A program made the translations under genes and the position numbers. Below the pieces are notes generated by a model that did no database searches, was not told where the DNA came from, and saw only the letters and a list, made by a program, of their open reading frames with translations. From Nitrospirota bacterium (GTDB lineage Bacteria > Nitrospirota > Thermodesulfovibrionia > Thermodesulfovibrionales > SM23-35), in the NCBI GenBank assembly GCA_013388435.1, contig JACAFE010000053.1:1-59548 (forward strand): a stretch of 59,548 nucleotides of DNA, read 5' to 3'. How positions within the stretch are numbered: the first letter of the stretch is position 1; the number at the start of each line of letters is the position of its first letter. This document shows positions 16,991-25,429 of the stretch, one piece after another.

Positions 16991-18676
16991 TTATCCGAAT
17001 AATTTTGTGTTGTTCATACCTGTAACAAACTTTTTCCCTTTGTCTCCAATAATTTCCCTTGCATGCTTTAAAGATGTTTCGGTTATCTTTCCACTCAGCA
17101 TTCTTGCTATTTCACGAAGTCTTTCATTATCATCAAGTGTTTTTGTTTCAACAAATATCCTGTTATTCTTTTCTTTTTTTTCTACTTTAATATGCAGGTC
17201 GCCTTTTGCAGCTATCTGTGCAAGATGGGTTGCGCAAAGAACCTGATGTTTCTGAGACAATCTTTTCAGTTTCCTGCCCACCATTTCAGCAGTCTTGCCA
17301 CCAATGCCTGCATCAACTTCATCAAAAATCAGAACAGGTATGCTGTCAAAATCAGCAAGCATTGCTTTAAGAGCAAGCATAACCCTTGAAAGTTCACCAC
17401 CTGAAGCTATTTTTGTCAAAGGCTTTGGAAGTTCTCCTAAATTTGCTGAAAACAAGAATTCAACTCTATCAGTCCCGTAAGAAGAAATGCTGTCTTTCTT
17501 AATATCAATTTTAAAAACCGCGTTATTAAAAGCAAGTTCTCTCATTTCCTCCATAATCAATCGGGACATTTCATCTGCAAACTTTCTTCTTTTTTCAGAA
17601 AGAATTCTTGCTTTTTCCAAAAGTATTTCTTCTTTTTTTGAAACTTCTTCCTCATAAAAATCCATCTGTTCGCTTATTGATTCAAGTTCCCGAAGTTCTC
17701 TAATTGCATTATCTTTGAAACTAATTACAGCATCTATTCCTTCACCATACTTTTTTTCAAGCTTTTTAATTGTTTCGAGTCTTTCTTCTACTTCATTAAG
17801 ACGTTCAGGATTAATATCATATTTTTCCTTGAAACTTCTCAATGAAATTACAGCATCATCGATTAAAGGAATCGCTGATTCGAGCAAACTTAAAATATCT
17901 ATTGCTTCATTATCTATTGAACTCACCTCTTTTATCTTATTCAATACAGATGAAAGTCTTTCAGCACATGAACCTTCAGAACCATAAAGTTCATAATAAG
18001 CTGTTTCTGATAGTTCTTTTAGTTTGCCAATATTTGATAATATTTGTTTTTCATTTAAGAGAGCTTCCTTTTCTCCAGACAATAACTTTGCAGATTCGAT
18101 TTCCTGTATTTGATATTTCAGAAAATCTATCCTCTGTGCTCTGTCCATTGCTCTTTCTTTTATATTATTAAGCTTTTCTTTTAAATCTTTAACCTCATAA
18201 TATAGTCTTTCAACTTCTCCAACATCTTCGGTCAGTCTTCCAAAGGAATCGAGAAAAAAACAGTGTTTTTCAATATTCATAAGACTCTGATGTTCATGCT
18301 GTCCGTGAATATCAACAAGCATCTTACCAATTTCAGAAAGAGTCTGCAGGCTTACATTAGAATCATTTATATAAGCTCTGTTTTTCCCGGAAGACGATAT
18401 ATTCCTTCTGATTATTATGCCTTCTGAAAAATCTATTCCTATATCAGGAAGATTTTTCATGTCAGGATAATCAAAGCAAGCTTCAACAAACGCTTCTTTT
18501 TCGCCTGACCTGATTAAGTCAGGTTGCGCCCTGCTTCCAAGAATAAGGTTTAAGGAATCAATTAATATTGATTTCCCTGCGCCTGTTTCACCTGTCAGGA
18601 CATTAAGTCCATGCTCAAAACTGACTTTGATATCATCAATTATGGCGAGATTTTTTATACGGAGTTCCTTCAGCAT
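16991..18676 (-). CDS. recN: DNA repair protein RecN
   Basis: A 561-aa SMC-like ATPase that gathers DNA ends in double-strand-break repair. Walker A GETGAGKSIL lies near residue 32, long coiled-coil arms occupy about 160-370, the signature ASGGELSRVMLALKAML follows, and Walker B is VLIFDEVDAGIGG. Length is normal. It directly follows acyP (adjacent stop and start). No LexA box was recognised. Confidence 0.96.
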   Translation of the reverse strand: MLKELRIKNLAIIDDIKVSFEHGLNVLTGETGAGKSILIDSLNLILGSRAQPDLIRSGEKEAFVEACFDYPDMKNLPDIGIDFSEGIIIRRNISSSGKNRAYINDSNVSLQTLSEIGKMLVDIHGQHEHQSLMNIEKHCFFLDSFGRLTEDVGEVERLYYEVKDLKEKLNNIKERAMDRAQRIDFLKYQIQEIESAKLLSGEKEALLNEKQILSNIGKLKELSETAYYELYGSEGSCAERLSSVLNKIKEVSSIDNEAIDILSLLESAIPLIDDAVISLRSFKEKYDINPERLNEVEERLETIKKLEKKYGEGIDAVISFKDNAIRELRELESISEQMDFYEEEVSKKEEILLEKARILSEKRRKFADEMSRLIMEEMRELAFNNAVFKIDIKKDSISSYGTDRVEFLFSANLGELPKPLTKIASGGELSRVMLALKAMLADFDSIPVLIFDEVDAGIGGKTAEMVGRKLKRLSQKHQVLCATHLAQIAAKGDLHIKVEKKEKNNRIFVETKTLDDNERLREIARMLSGKITETSLKHAREIIGDKGKKFVTGMNNTKLFG

Positions 18677-18961
18677 TCATATTGTATGTTTTACAGTAAA
18701 ATCCTTTTCTTCACCTGTATACTGTTGCCAGTTAACTTCAACATTAGTCACCCTTGATGCTGGCGGGCCAATGTAGCATTGTTTTATAGCTCTTTCTATA
18801 ACTTTTCTGTCACCTTCAAAAACTGCTTCAACTCTACCATCTCTGAGATTTCTAACCCAGCCCTTTAATCCAAGAGATTCTGCAAGGTCCTGCGTAAACC
18901 CACGAAAAAAAACTCCCTGCACTCTTCCATCAATATATAAATGTGCTCTCGCTTTCTCCAT
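18677..18961 (-). CDS. acyP: Acylphosphatase
   Basis: A 94-aa enzyme hydrolysing acyl phosphates such as carbamoyl or acetyl phosphate. The active-site loop GRVQGVFFRGFTQDLA contains the catalytic Arg, and GWVRNLRDGRVEAVFEGD contains the catalytic Asn. It is the first gene of the long minus-strand run that continues to 4846. No convincing promoter was found in the 326-bp upstream gap, which holds repeat material. Confidence 0.95.
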   Translation of the reverse strand: MEKARAHLYIDGRVQGVFFRGFTQDLAESLGLKGWVRNLRDGRVEAVFEGDRKVIERAIKQCYIGPPASRVTNVEVNWQQYTGEEKDFTVKHTI

Positions 18962-19130
18962 AATTTAAAATTATACCATATTACTAATTTATCTAAAATA
19001 CTTTTAACCTATAAAATACAATTTAAATAATGCAAATGTTTCGAAATTGAAAAAAGGTTGAAGGCTAAAGTATTTTAGAGGCGTTCAGCCGAACTCTCTT
19101 ACTACTTTCATCTATTCGCTATTTGCTTTC

Positions 19131-19287
19131 AGCACAAAGCCTTTTTATTTGTTCTTCGCTCTTTGCTATTTGCCAGGTTCCACCTTTGTTAAGGGGGTCA
19201 GGGGGTTGTATATTCCTTTGTCAAGTTAGTTATAAGGTTGTTTACTGGCAATAAATAAATATTTAAGCAATTTCTGCATTATTTGAG
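19131..19287 (-). repeat. Interspersed repeat copy 2 (modules D and B, no palindrome)
   Basis: Read on the minus strand it begins next to the stop of the formyltransferase gene with CTCAAATAATGCAGAAATTG (module D). It passes TTTATTTATTGCC and continues TAAACAACCTTATAACTAAC...AGCGAAGAACAAATAAAAAG (module B). It matches 21432-21715 in inverted orientation except that the palindromic element is missing. The 18962-19287 gap holds this repeat, some diverged GGTTGAAGG sequence and nothing else recognisable. Confidence 0.8.
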
Positions 19288-20580
19288 TTAATGTTTGAAT
19301 GCACGTTGTCCTGTGAAAACCATGGTCACTTTTGGATTTGCTTCATTGCATGCAATTATTGACTCAAAATCTCTTTCGGAACCGCCCGGGTTTACAATGC
19401 CTGTAATTCCTTCTTTTATGCCAACATCAACACCGTCTCTGAAAGGGAAGAAAGCGTCTGAAACCATAATCGAGCCAATAAGCCCGCCTTTATTTTTTCT
19501 TGTCTCCTCATCTATTTCAAGTAAATCTTCTTTTTTCCTTTTGCCGTTTTTTATATCAAGTTCAAAAGTTTTGTAAGGCACGCCATATTTCTTAAAACAA
19601 AGCGCATCAGCATATTTTGTGTATGCCTTGAAAATCGCAATCTCTGCTACTCCAACTCTATCCTGTTCGCCAGTTCCGATACCAACTGTAACTCCGTCTT
19701 TAACATAAATAACAGAATTAGAAGTAATACCCTGTTCAACATTCCATCCAAAAAGCATATCTTCATATTCTTTCTCGGTTGGCTGTCTTTCTATTGCATA
19801 TTCCTGTCCCTTATAAATCGTCTTTGCGGGGAGGAAATCTTCTTTTCTCCTTATTCTGTTTATCGGAGATTGCTGGACAATTATTCCTCCATCTATTAAT
19901 GATTTGAAATCAACGAACCTGAAGTCTTTGTATTTTTCAAGTTCAGTAATTCTGTTTACCCTTATTATCCTTAAATTTTTTCTTTTAGCAAGAATAGGGA
20001 TTACTCCTTCTTCAAAATCAGGTGCAGCAACAACCTCAAGATAATTGTTACTTACCATTTCTGCGGTTTCTTTGTCCATTGTACGATTAACCACGAGACA
20101 ACCACCAAATGCTGCTATGCGGTCAGCCATATTTGCTTTATAATATGCATCAGCAATGTTTTTCCCATATGCTGCGCCGCATGGATTATTATGTTTTAAG
20201 ATTACAGCAGCAGGTTTATCCATTAAGAATTTAATTATATTAAGTCCGTTATCAAGGTCTGTAAGATTAGTCTTTCCCGGATGTTTACCAGCCTGAATCA
20301 TGTCTTCTTCAGTAATACTGCTTACAAGACCATTTTCAGGTAAAATGAATTGACAATTTCCGAGGAGGAGATTTCCATTAATTAGTTCATATAGGGCTGC
20401 TTCCTGTTCAGGATTTTCTCCATATCTTAGACCTTTTTCAATAAGTTCGCCTGTTTTCTCATCAGGTATTTTCCAGGTTCTTTTTTTATAAATAAGTGTT
20501 TGATTCCCGAAACTGATTTTCATCTCATCAGGGAAATGGTCAGCCATTATCGTACGATACATTTTTTTAATATCTGACAT
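19288..20580 (-). CDS. Stand-alone AICAR formyltransferase (PurH C-terminal type)
   Basis: A 430-aa purine enzyme transferring a formyl group from 10-formyl-THF to AICAR. Motifs: LRYGENPEQEAALYE (about 52-66), LKHNNPCGAA (near 143), RIAAFGGCLVVNR, and ASDAFFPFRDGVD-like VSDAFFPFRDGVDVG near the C-terminus. The MGS-like IMP cyclohydrolase domain of fused PurH is absent, so ring closure to IMP must be encoded elsewhere. It follows the YkgJ-type gene by 38 nt on the same strand. Confidence 0.88.
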   Translation of the reverse strand: MSDIKKMYRTIMADHFPDEMKISFGNQTLIYKKRTWKIPDEKTGELIEKGLRYGENPEQEAALYELINGNLLLGNCQFILPENGLVSSITEEDMIQAGKHPGKTNLTDLDNGLNIIKFLMDKPAAVILKHNNPCGAAYGKNIADAYYKANMADRIAAFGGCLVVNRTMDKETAEMVSNNYLEVVAAPDFEEGVIPILAKRKNLRIIRVNRITELEKYKDFRFVDFKSLIDGGIIVQQSPINRIRRKEDFLPAKTIYKGQEYAIERQPTEKEYEDMLFGWNVEQGITSNSVIYVKDGVTVGIGTGEQDRVGVAEIAIFKAYTKYADALCFKKYGVPYKTFELDIKNGKRKKEDLLEIDEETRKNKGGLIGSIMVSDAFFPFRDGVDVGIKEGITGIVNPGGSERDFESIIACNEANPKVTMVFTGQRAFKH

Positions 20581-20618
20581 AAACCCCTCCTAATATAAGA
20601 ATTCATTAGACTACAGAA

Positions 20619-21389
20619 CTATTTCTTTTTTAATTTAAAAGTTTCCTCAATTAGCAAGATATATTTTATATACTTGAAGCCGAATTTCATCAAAGCAATT
20701 TCGTCTTTCTGGATTTTTTCGAGTTCATCATCAGGCACATCAAAGACATCAAGAAATTTACTTTCAAAAATAAATTTTTTGAAAGTATCAAGGTCATAGC
20801 TTGCCAGATAAATTTGGGATTGTTGCCCTGGGTCTAAAGGTTTGCCTGTAGGGTCTTTTCTAAGCTGTATTTCTTTCCATTCCCTATTCATTTCATCACA
20901 AATATCAACTCCCTGATCCTTTCTCCATGATTCAACTGTCCATTCTGTATCTTCCTGATAACCGAGACAATATGATTCTTTTATAAAGAAATAGAATTCC
21001 TCGTTTACTATCCCATTTTCTGTTGATTTCCGCCATGTGCCCTGTCCTATAGGATAATAACGGCAATTTGCGGGTCTGTCCGAATAAATCGTACAGCCTT
21101 CAGGTGTAACAAAAGGACAGCTTTTCTTTTCATCTTTAAGCATTTTAATTAATGCTATAGGATGGGATGTTCTCGGATCAATGTCCATATGTGTATATTT
21201 GTCAAGAAATTCGGATGAAGTCATTCCGAGTCTGTTTTTCATTCTGATAATATCGTAAGGTGTGAGCATTATGTTTATATTGCTGCAACATTTTGTAAAA
21301 CATTTAACCCCTGGATGACACCTGAATTTAAATCTTGACTTTAAAGTCAATTGAGCTGGCTCAACATCTTTCATACTTGGCAAAGGCAT
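20619..21389 (-). CDS. YkgJ-family cysteine-cluster protein
   Basis: A 256-aa protein with the YkgJ pattern: CHPGVKCFTKCCSNINIMLT near residue 24 and CPFVTPEGCTIYSDRPANCR near 91. The conserved cysteines are thought to bind a metal or an Fe-S cluster. The rest is charged and probably alpha-helical. Function is unknown; YkgJ proteins are sometimes described as putative Fe-S oxidoreductases or are linked to FliB-type methylases. It is upstream of the formyltransferase in a two-gene unit. Confidence 0.8.
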   Translation of the reverse strand: MPLPSMKDVEPAQLTLKSRFKFRCHPGVKCFTKCCSNINIMLTPYDIIRMKNRLGMTSSEFLDKYTHMDIDPRTSHPIALIKMLKDEKKSCPFVTPEGCTIYSDRPANCRYYPIGQGTWRKSTENGIVNEEFYFFIKESYCLGYQEDTEWTVESWRKDQGVDICDEMNREWKEIQLRKDPTGKPLDPGQQSQIYLASYDLDTFKKFIFESKFLDVFDVPDDELEKIQKDEIALMKFGFKYIKYILLIEETFKLKKK

Positions 21390-21431
21390 TTTTTAATCCT
21401 CTCTTTTCATTTAATTTATTCTAAAAAAATT

Positions 21432-21715
21432 ATTTTAACCCAAATAATGCAGAAATTGCTCAAAAATTTATTTATAGCAATTCTGGCAATAACTCAATTT
21501 ATAAGACAAAATAAACTATCATAGGCTGAAGGCTTCAGGCTGAAGGCTGAAGTATAATAAGACCCGTGATTTTGTTTCATAAATTGAATTATTGCCTGTA
21601 AACAACCTTATAACTAACTTGACAAAGGAATATACAACCCCCGACCCCCTTAACAAAGGGGGACCTGGCAAATAGCAAAGAGCGAAGAACAAATAAAAAG
21701 GCTTTATACTGAGCA
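21432..21715 (+). repeat. Interspersed repeat copy 3 (modules D, palindrome, B)
   Basis: Module D (CAAATAATGCAGAAATTGCT) begins 42 nt upstream of the YkgJ gene start. It is followed by the palindromic element at 21485-21596 and module B, which contains a GC-rich hairpin CCCCCTT-AACA-AAGGGGG (21645-21662). Together with copy 2 it frames the two-gene cassette as outward-reading inverted repeats. The 65-aa ORF on the track here is a by-product of the repeat. Confidence 0.8.
21485..21596. mobile_element. Palindromic MITE-like element, copy 2 (112 bp)
   Basis: Ends are GGCAATAACTCAATTTATAA and the reverse complement of GGCAATAATTCAATTTATGA. Relative to the copy at 4432-4596 it is inverted and about 50 bp shorter, with a GGCTGAAGGC block in its centre. 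The homologous position in repeat copy 2 (around 19242) lacks it and keeps only TTATTGCC. Confidence 0.7.
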
Positions 21716-21911
21716 AATAGCGAATTAACTCATGAAATTATTTAATAACAAAACCATCGGCTAAATGGTTACGGTACGATGCCATTTTCGTTCAGTGGCT
21801 ACATTGTTCGGCTATATCACTTTACCGTTTGACTTTACCGAAACGGGCTTCGTTGCCGCTTGACGCTTTTCATTTGATGGTCAATTATAAATTCAGGTTA
21901 ATCTTTTGAAC

Positions 21912-21946
21912 AAAAAAGGCCGACAGTTTAAAACCGCCGGCCTTTT
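21912..21946 (-). terminator. Intrinsic terminator after hppA
   Basis: Read on the minus strand, AAAAGGCCGgCGG...CTGTCGGCCTTTTTT forms a GC-rich stem followed by a T-run, 15 nt after the hppA stop. It closes the qmoABC-hppA transcription unit. The 21716-21911 stretch beyond it shows no gene. Confidence 0.85.
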
Positions 21947-21960
21947 CATTTTTCTAATTA

Positions 21961-24033
21961 TTACAGTAATGGTACAATCAGAAGTGCGACTATGTTGATA
22001 ACCTTAATCATCGGGTTAATCGCTGGACCTGCTGTATCTTTATAAGGGTCTCCGACTGTATCACCTGTAACAGATGCTTTATGACCGTCACTGCCTTTTT
22101 TGTGCATTACGCCTTTATCGTCAACAACACCGTCTTCAAATGATTTCTTTGCATTATCCCATGCGCCACCACCGCTTGTCATTGCAATTGCCTGGAAAAG
22201 ACCGGTGACAATACTTCCTATAAGAACACCACCAAGCGCAACTGGTCCGAGTAAGAATCCGACAAGAATAGGTGCAACAACAGGAAGCAATGCAGGAACC
22301 ATCATCTCTTTAATTGCTGATTTTGTAACTATGTCAACACATTTTCCGTACTCCGGCTTTCCTGTACCTTCCATAATACCCTTAATTTCACGGAACTGTC
22401 TGCGGACTTCAACAACAACACCTCCTGCGGCTTTACCAACTGCAAGCATAAGTCTTGCGCCGAAGTAATAAGGAATCAAACCGCCAATGAACAGACCTGC
22501 TATAACATATGGGTCCGAAAGATCAAATTTCACTCCGCCCATTTTAGCAATTAATTCTCTTGAGTACTCAGCGAACAGAACAAGTGCAGCAAGACCTGCC
22601 GAACCAATTGCATAACCTTTTGTAACAGCTTTAGTAGTATTTCCAACAGCATCAAGCGGGTCAGTAACACCGCGAACATTTTCTGGAAGTTCAGCCATTT
22701 CAGCTATACCACCAGCATTGTCTGTAATTGGACCATAGGAGTCAATCGCAACAACAATACCAGTCATTGAAAGCATTGAAACAGCAGCCAGTGCTATTGT
22801 GAATAAGCCGCCGCCCACATTGCCTGAAAAGCCGCCGCCAAGCGCGTATGAGAACATGATTGCTGCAACAATAACAATTGCCGGCAATGCTGTGGCTTCC
22901 ATACTAACAGCAAGACCTGCGATAACATTTGTACCATGACCTGTGAGACTTGCTCTTGCTATCGTCTTAACAGGCCTGAAATCTTTTGAGGTATAGTATT
23001 CAGTTATCCAGACTATCAATCCTGTAAGAACAAGTCCGATTACTGCTGTAAGGAATATGCTCATTGCACTAAAGCCACCTGTGTTTTCCCCAAGCTGTCC
23101 CATAAACCAAGTGGTAACTCCGTAAAATGCAATAGCAGCAAGAATACCTGATACCGCTAACGCTTTATAAAGCGCTCCCATTATATACTGGCTTGCGCCA
23201 AGTCTTACAAAAAAAGTACCAATTACCGAAGCAATGATTGAAACTCCACCGAGAAGAATCGGGAATTCAACCCATGGACTTTCAGGACCGAAAACTGATT
23301 TTGCAAGCAGCATTGCTGCAACAACTGTAACTGTATATGTTTCATAAAGGTCAGCAGCCATACCAGCGCAGTCACCAACATTATCACCAACATTGTCAGC
23401 TATAACTGCAGGGTTTCTTGGATCGTCTTCAGGAATTCCTGCTTCAACTTTTCCAACAAGGTCTGCTCCAACGTCTGCTGCTTTTGTGTAAATACCACCA
23501 GCAATACGTGCAAAAACACTCATTAATGAACAACCAAATCCTAATCCAACGAGAGCGTGGAATGCGCCTTCACCAACTATTGATCTTGTAATTGCAAAAT
23601 ATCCTGCAATTCCGATAATTCCCAATCCAACGACCATAAGTCCGGTAACAGAACCACCTTTAAATGAAAGTGTAAGAGCCTGCTGTAAGCCCTTTGACGC
23701 CGCCTGAGTAGTTCTTACATTTGCACGGACAGTAACAAACATTCCAACAAAACCTGCAAATGCTGAACCACAAGTTCCGATAAGGAATCCGATTGCAGTC
23801 CATATACCAAGACTTGGTATTGCAGCAATCACTATAAACAATACTACTGCAACCATCGCTACTGTTTTATACTCACGAGCAAGAAATGCATAGGCACCTT
23901 CTTTAACAGCATTAGATATTTGCTGCATTCTTTCAGAGCCGGCATCCTGCTTTGTAACCCATGATGCGGTTATAAGGGCATACAGGACACCCACAATACC
24001 GCATGCTAAGCCAAACAAAATAATAGTACTCAT
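21961..24033 (-). CDS. hppA: Membrane-bound ion-translocating pyrophosphatase
   Basis: A 690-aa, roughly 16-helix pump coupling pyrophosphate hydrolysis to proton export. The substrate site [19 protein letters not shown] is intact. At the position known to set K+ dependence the sequence is [17 protein letters not shown], with Lys where K+-dependent enzymes have Ala, so this should be a K+-independent H+-PPase. It is last in the sulfate reduction run and would harvest the pyrophosphate made by Sat. A 103-nt gap separates it from qmoC. Confidence 0.96.
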   Translation of the reverse strand: MSTIILFGLACGIVGVLYALITASWVTKQDAGSERMQQISNAVKEGAYAFLAREYKTVAMVAVVLFIVIAAIPSLGIWTAIGFLIGTCGSAFAGFVGMFVTVRANVRTTQAASKGLQQALTLSFKGGSVTGLMVVGLGIIGIAGYFAITRSIVGEGAFHALVGLGFGCSLMSVFARIAGGIYTKAADVGADLVGKVEAGIPEDDPRNPAVIADNVGDNVGDCAGMAADLYETYTVTVVAAMLLAKSVFGPESPWVEFPILLGGVSIIASVIGTFFVRLGASQYIMGALYKALAVSGILAAIAFYGVTTWFMGQLGENTGGFSAMSIFLTAVIGLVLTGLIVWITEYYTSKDFRPVKTIARASLTGHGTNVIAGLAVSMEATALPAIVIVAAIMFSYALGGGFSGNVGGGLFTIALAAVSMLSMTGIVVAIDSYGPITDNAGGIAEMAELPENVRGVTDPLDAVGNTTKAVTKGYAIGSAGLAALVLFAEYSRELIAKMGGVKFDLSDPYVIAGLFIGGLIPYYFGARLMLAVGKAAGGVVVEVRRQFREIKGIMEGTGKPEYGKCVDIVTKSAIKEMMVPALLPVVAPILVGFLLGPVALGGVLIGSIVTGLFQAIAMTSGGGAWDNAKKSFEDGVVDDKGVMHKKGSDGHKASVTGDTVGDPYKDTAGPAINPMIKVINIVALLIVPLL

Positions 24034-24136
24034 CCGATCCCTCCTTATTAAACTTTTTTAGTTAAGTGAAAAGTGAATATAAATAATTTTTTACCTTTCA
24101 CCTCCCTCCTTTTATTGATTATCTTTATCAAATCCA

Positions 24137-25390
24137 CTAGTATTTTACCCCGGCATCTCTCGCTGTAGCCTTTGCAAATACCATTGCAGTTGCCCTGTAA
24201 AGCATATGAGCCATTTTTGAGAAAGGCGCATAAGCAAACAGGAAAAAGACCACCATAAGATGGGCAAAATATACAAGATATGAAAGAATAGCGATATTGG
24301 CAAGTCTGAATAATTCAGAAAGAATTCCTGTAGCCATTACTGCAAAAACTATATATATGAAAAGCCAGTCGTAATATCCGCCCTTGCCGGCTTTTGCTTC
24401 GTTCTTTTTTCTGTTGTTTATAACCATAACTATACCAATTAACAGAGCAAGCGCGCTAATATTCGCAAGCCATTTAAGAGGGTCAGTTAAAGGATATGGA
24501 GATGGTCCAAGCAAAAAAGATGGAGGTGTTTTGCCCATTGCATGCAATATCTCATAACCATACAGATAAAAAACCGCCCATGCTGTTGTGATAGCGAGTC
24601 CTATAAAGCTGAAGAAAACAAGCATATGAGCGAGTTTTCTGTCAATTGTTACATTGCACTTTTCAAATCTTTTATGAGTTAGTATTTCACCTATGGTTTC
24701 ACTTATTGCAGGCCAGATACTGCCTTGCGGCTTTAAGCCTGTATATTGAACCATTGCTTTCCAATATCTTGTTATCCCTACAAACAATGAAACTACGGCA
24801 AATAAAAAGATAGGCACAAATACACCATCTATAAAATAAGATGGCAATAAAGCTGAATAAGCAATCTTCCCTGCTTCATTGTAAATGGATTCAATGTTTA
24901 AATGACCAAGCGCAGCAAGGATAATAAGGAAAATTACAGCAGGTACTGCAAGCAAAGGTATAAGTCCTCCGGGGCTTCCAACAAGCTTGCCCAATGCTTT
25001 AGGAACTGAGTAATTTTCAATTGACATTTTTCTTACCACATTGAGAACTTCTCCTGGCTTTGCACCTCTTGGGCAATAGGCTGTGCAGTCGCTGCATTGA
25101 TGACAAAGCCAGATATCAGGATTTGCTATCAGTTTGTCTTTAAGACCCCATTGAGCATTGATCATTTCTTTTCTTGGGAATGGCTTATCCGCTGGTGTGA
25201 GATTACAAACCACCGAGCATGTCGCACATTGATAGCATTTTTTTAGAGACTCTCCTCCGCCTTGTATAATAGCATTAACAAACTCCAAGTCCGGAGAAAC
25301 AATTACTGAGTCATCCTTTGCAGGAGCCGGAGTCTCAGCAACAGCTTCCTCGACTTTTACTTCAGATACCTGAGTTTTTTCTTGTTCCAT
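24137..25390 (-). CDS. qmoC: Quinone-interacting membrane-bound oxidoreductase subunit C
   Basis: A 417-aa subunit fusing an HdrC-like ferredoxin domain to an HdrE-like cytochrome b. Two cluster sites, CYQCATCSVVC (near 57) and CHQCSDCTAYCP (near 95), come first. About six transmembrane helices with histidines for heme b follow (about 135-405). It takes electrons from menaquinol and passes them to QmoAB and then AprBA. It follows qmoB closely. Confidence 0.95.
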   Translation of the reverse strand: MEQEKTQVSEVKVEEAVAETPAPAKDDSVIVSPDLEFVNAIIQGGGESLKKCYQCATCSVVCNLTPADKPFPRKEMINAQWGLKDKLIANPDIWLCHQCSDCTAYCPRGAKPGEVLNVVRKMSIENYSVPKALGKLVGSPGGLIPLLAVPAVIFLIILAALGHLNIESIYNEAGKIAYSALLPSYFIDGVFVPIFLFAVVSLFVGITRYWKAMVQYTGLKPQGSIWPAISETIGEILTHKRFEKCNVTIDRKLAHMLVFFSFIGLAITTAWAVFYLYGYEILHAMGKTPPSFLLGPSPYPLTDPLKWLANISALALLIGIVMVINNRKKNEAKAGKGGYYDWLFIYIVFAVMATGILSELFRLANIAILSYLVYFAHLMVVFFLFAYAPFSKMAHMLYRATAMVFAKATARDAGVKY

Positions 25391-25429
25391 ATATATCCTC
25401 CCTACGTTTATATAGGTCCCTTTATTTTA

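Noticed and set aside
21519-21716. 65-aa ORF in the gap before hppA
   Set aside because: Made entirely of repeat module B and the palindromic element; no ribosome site.
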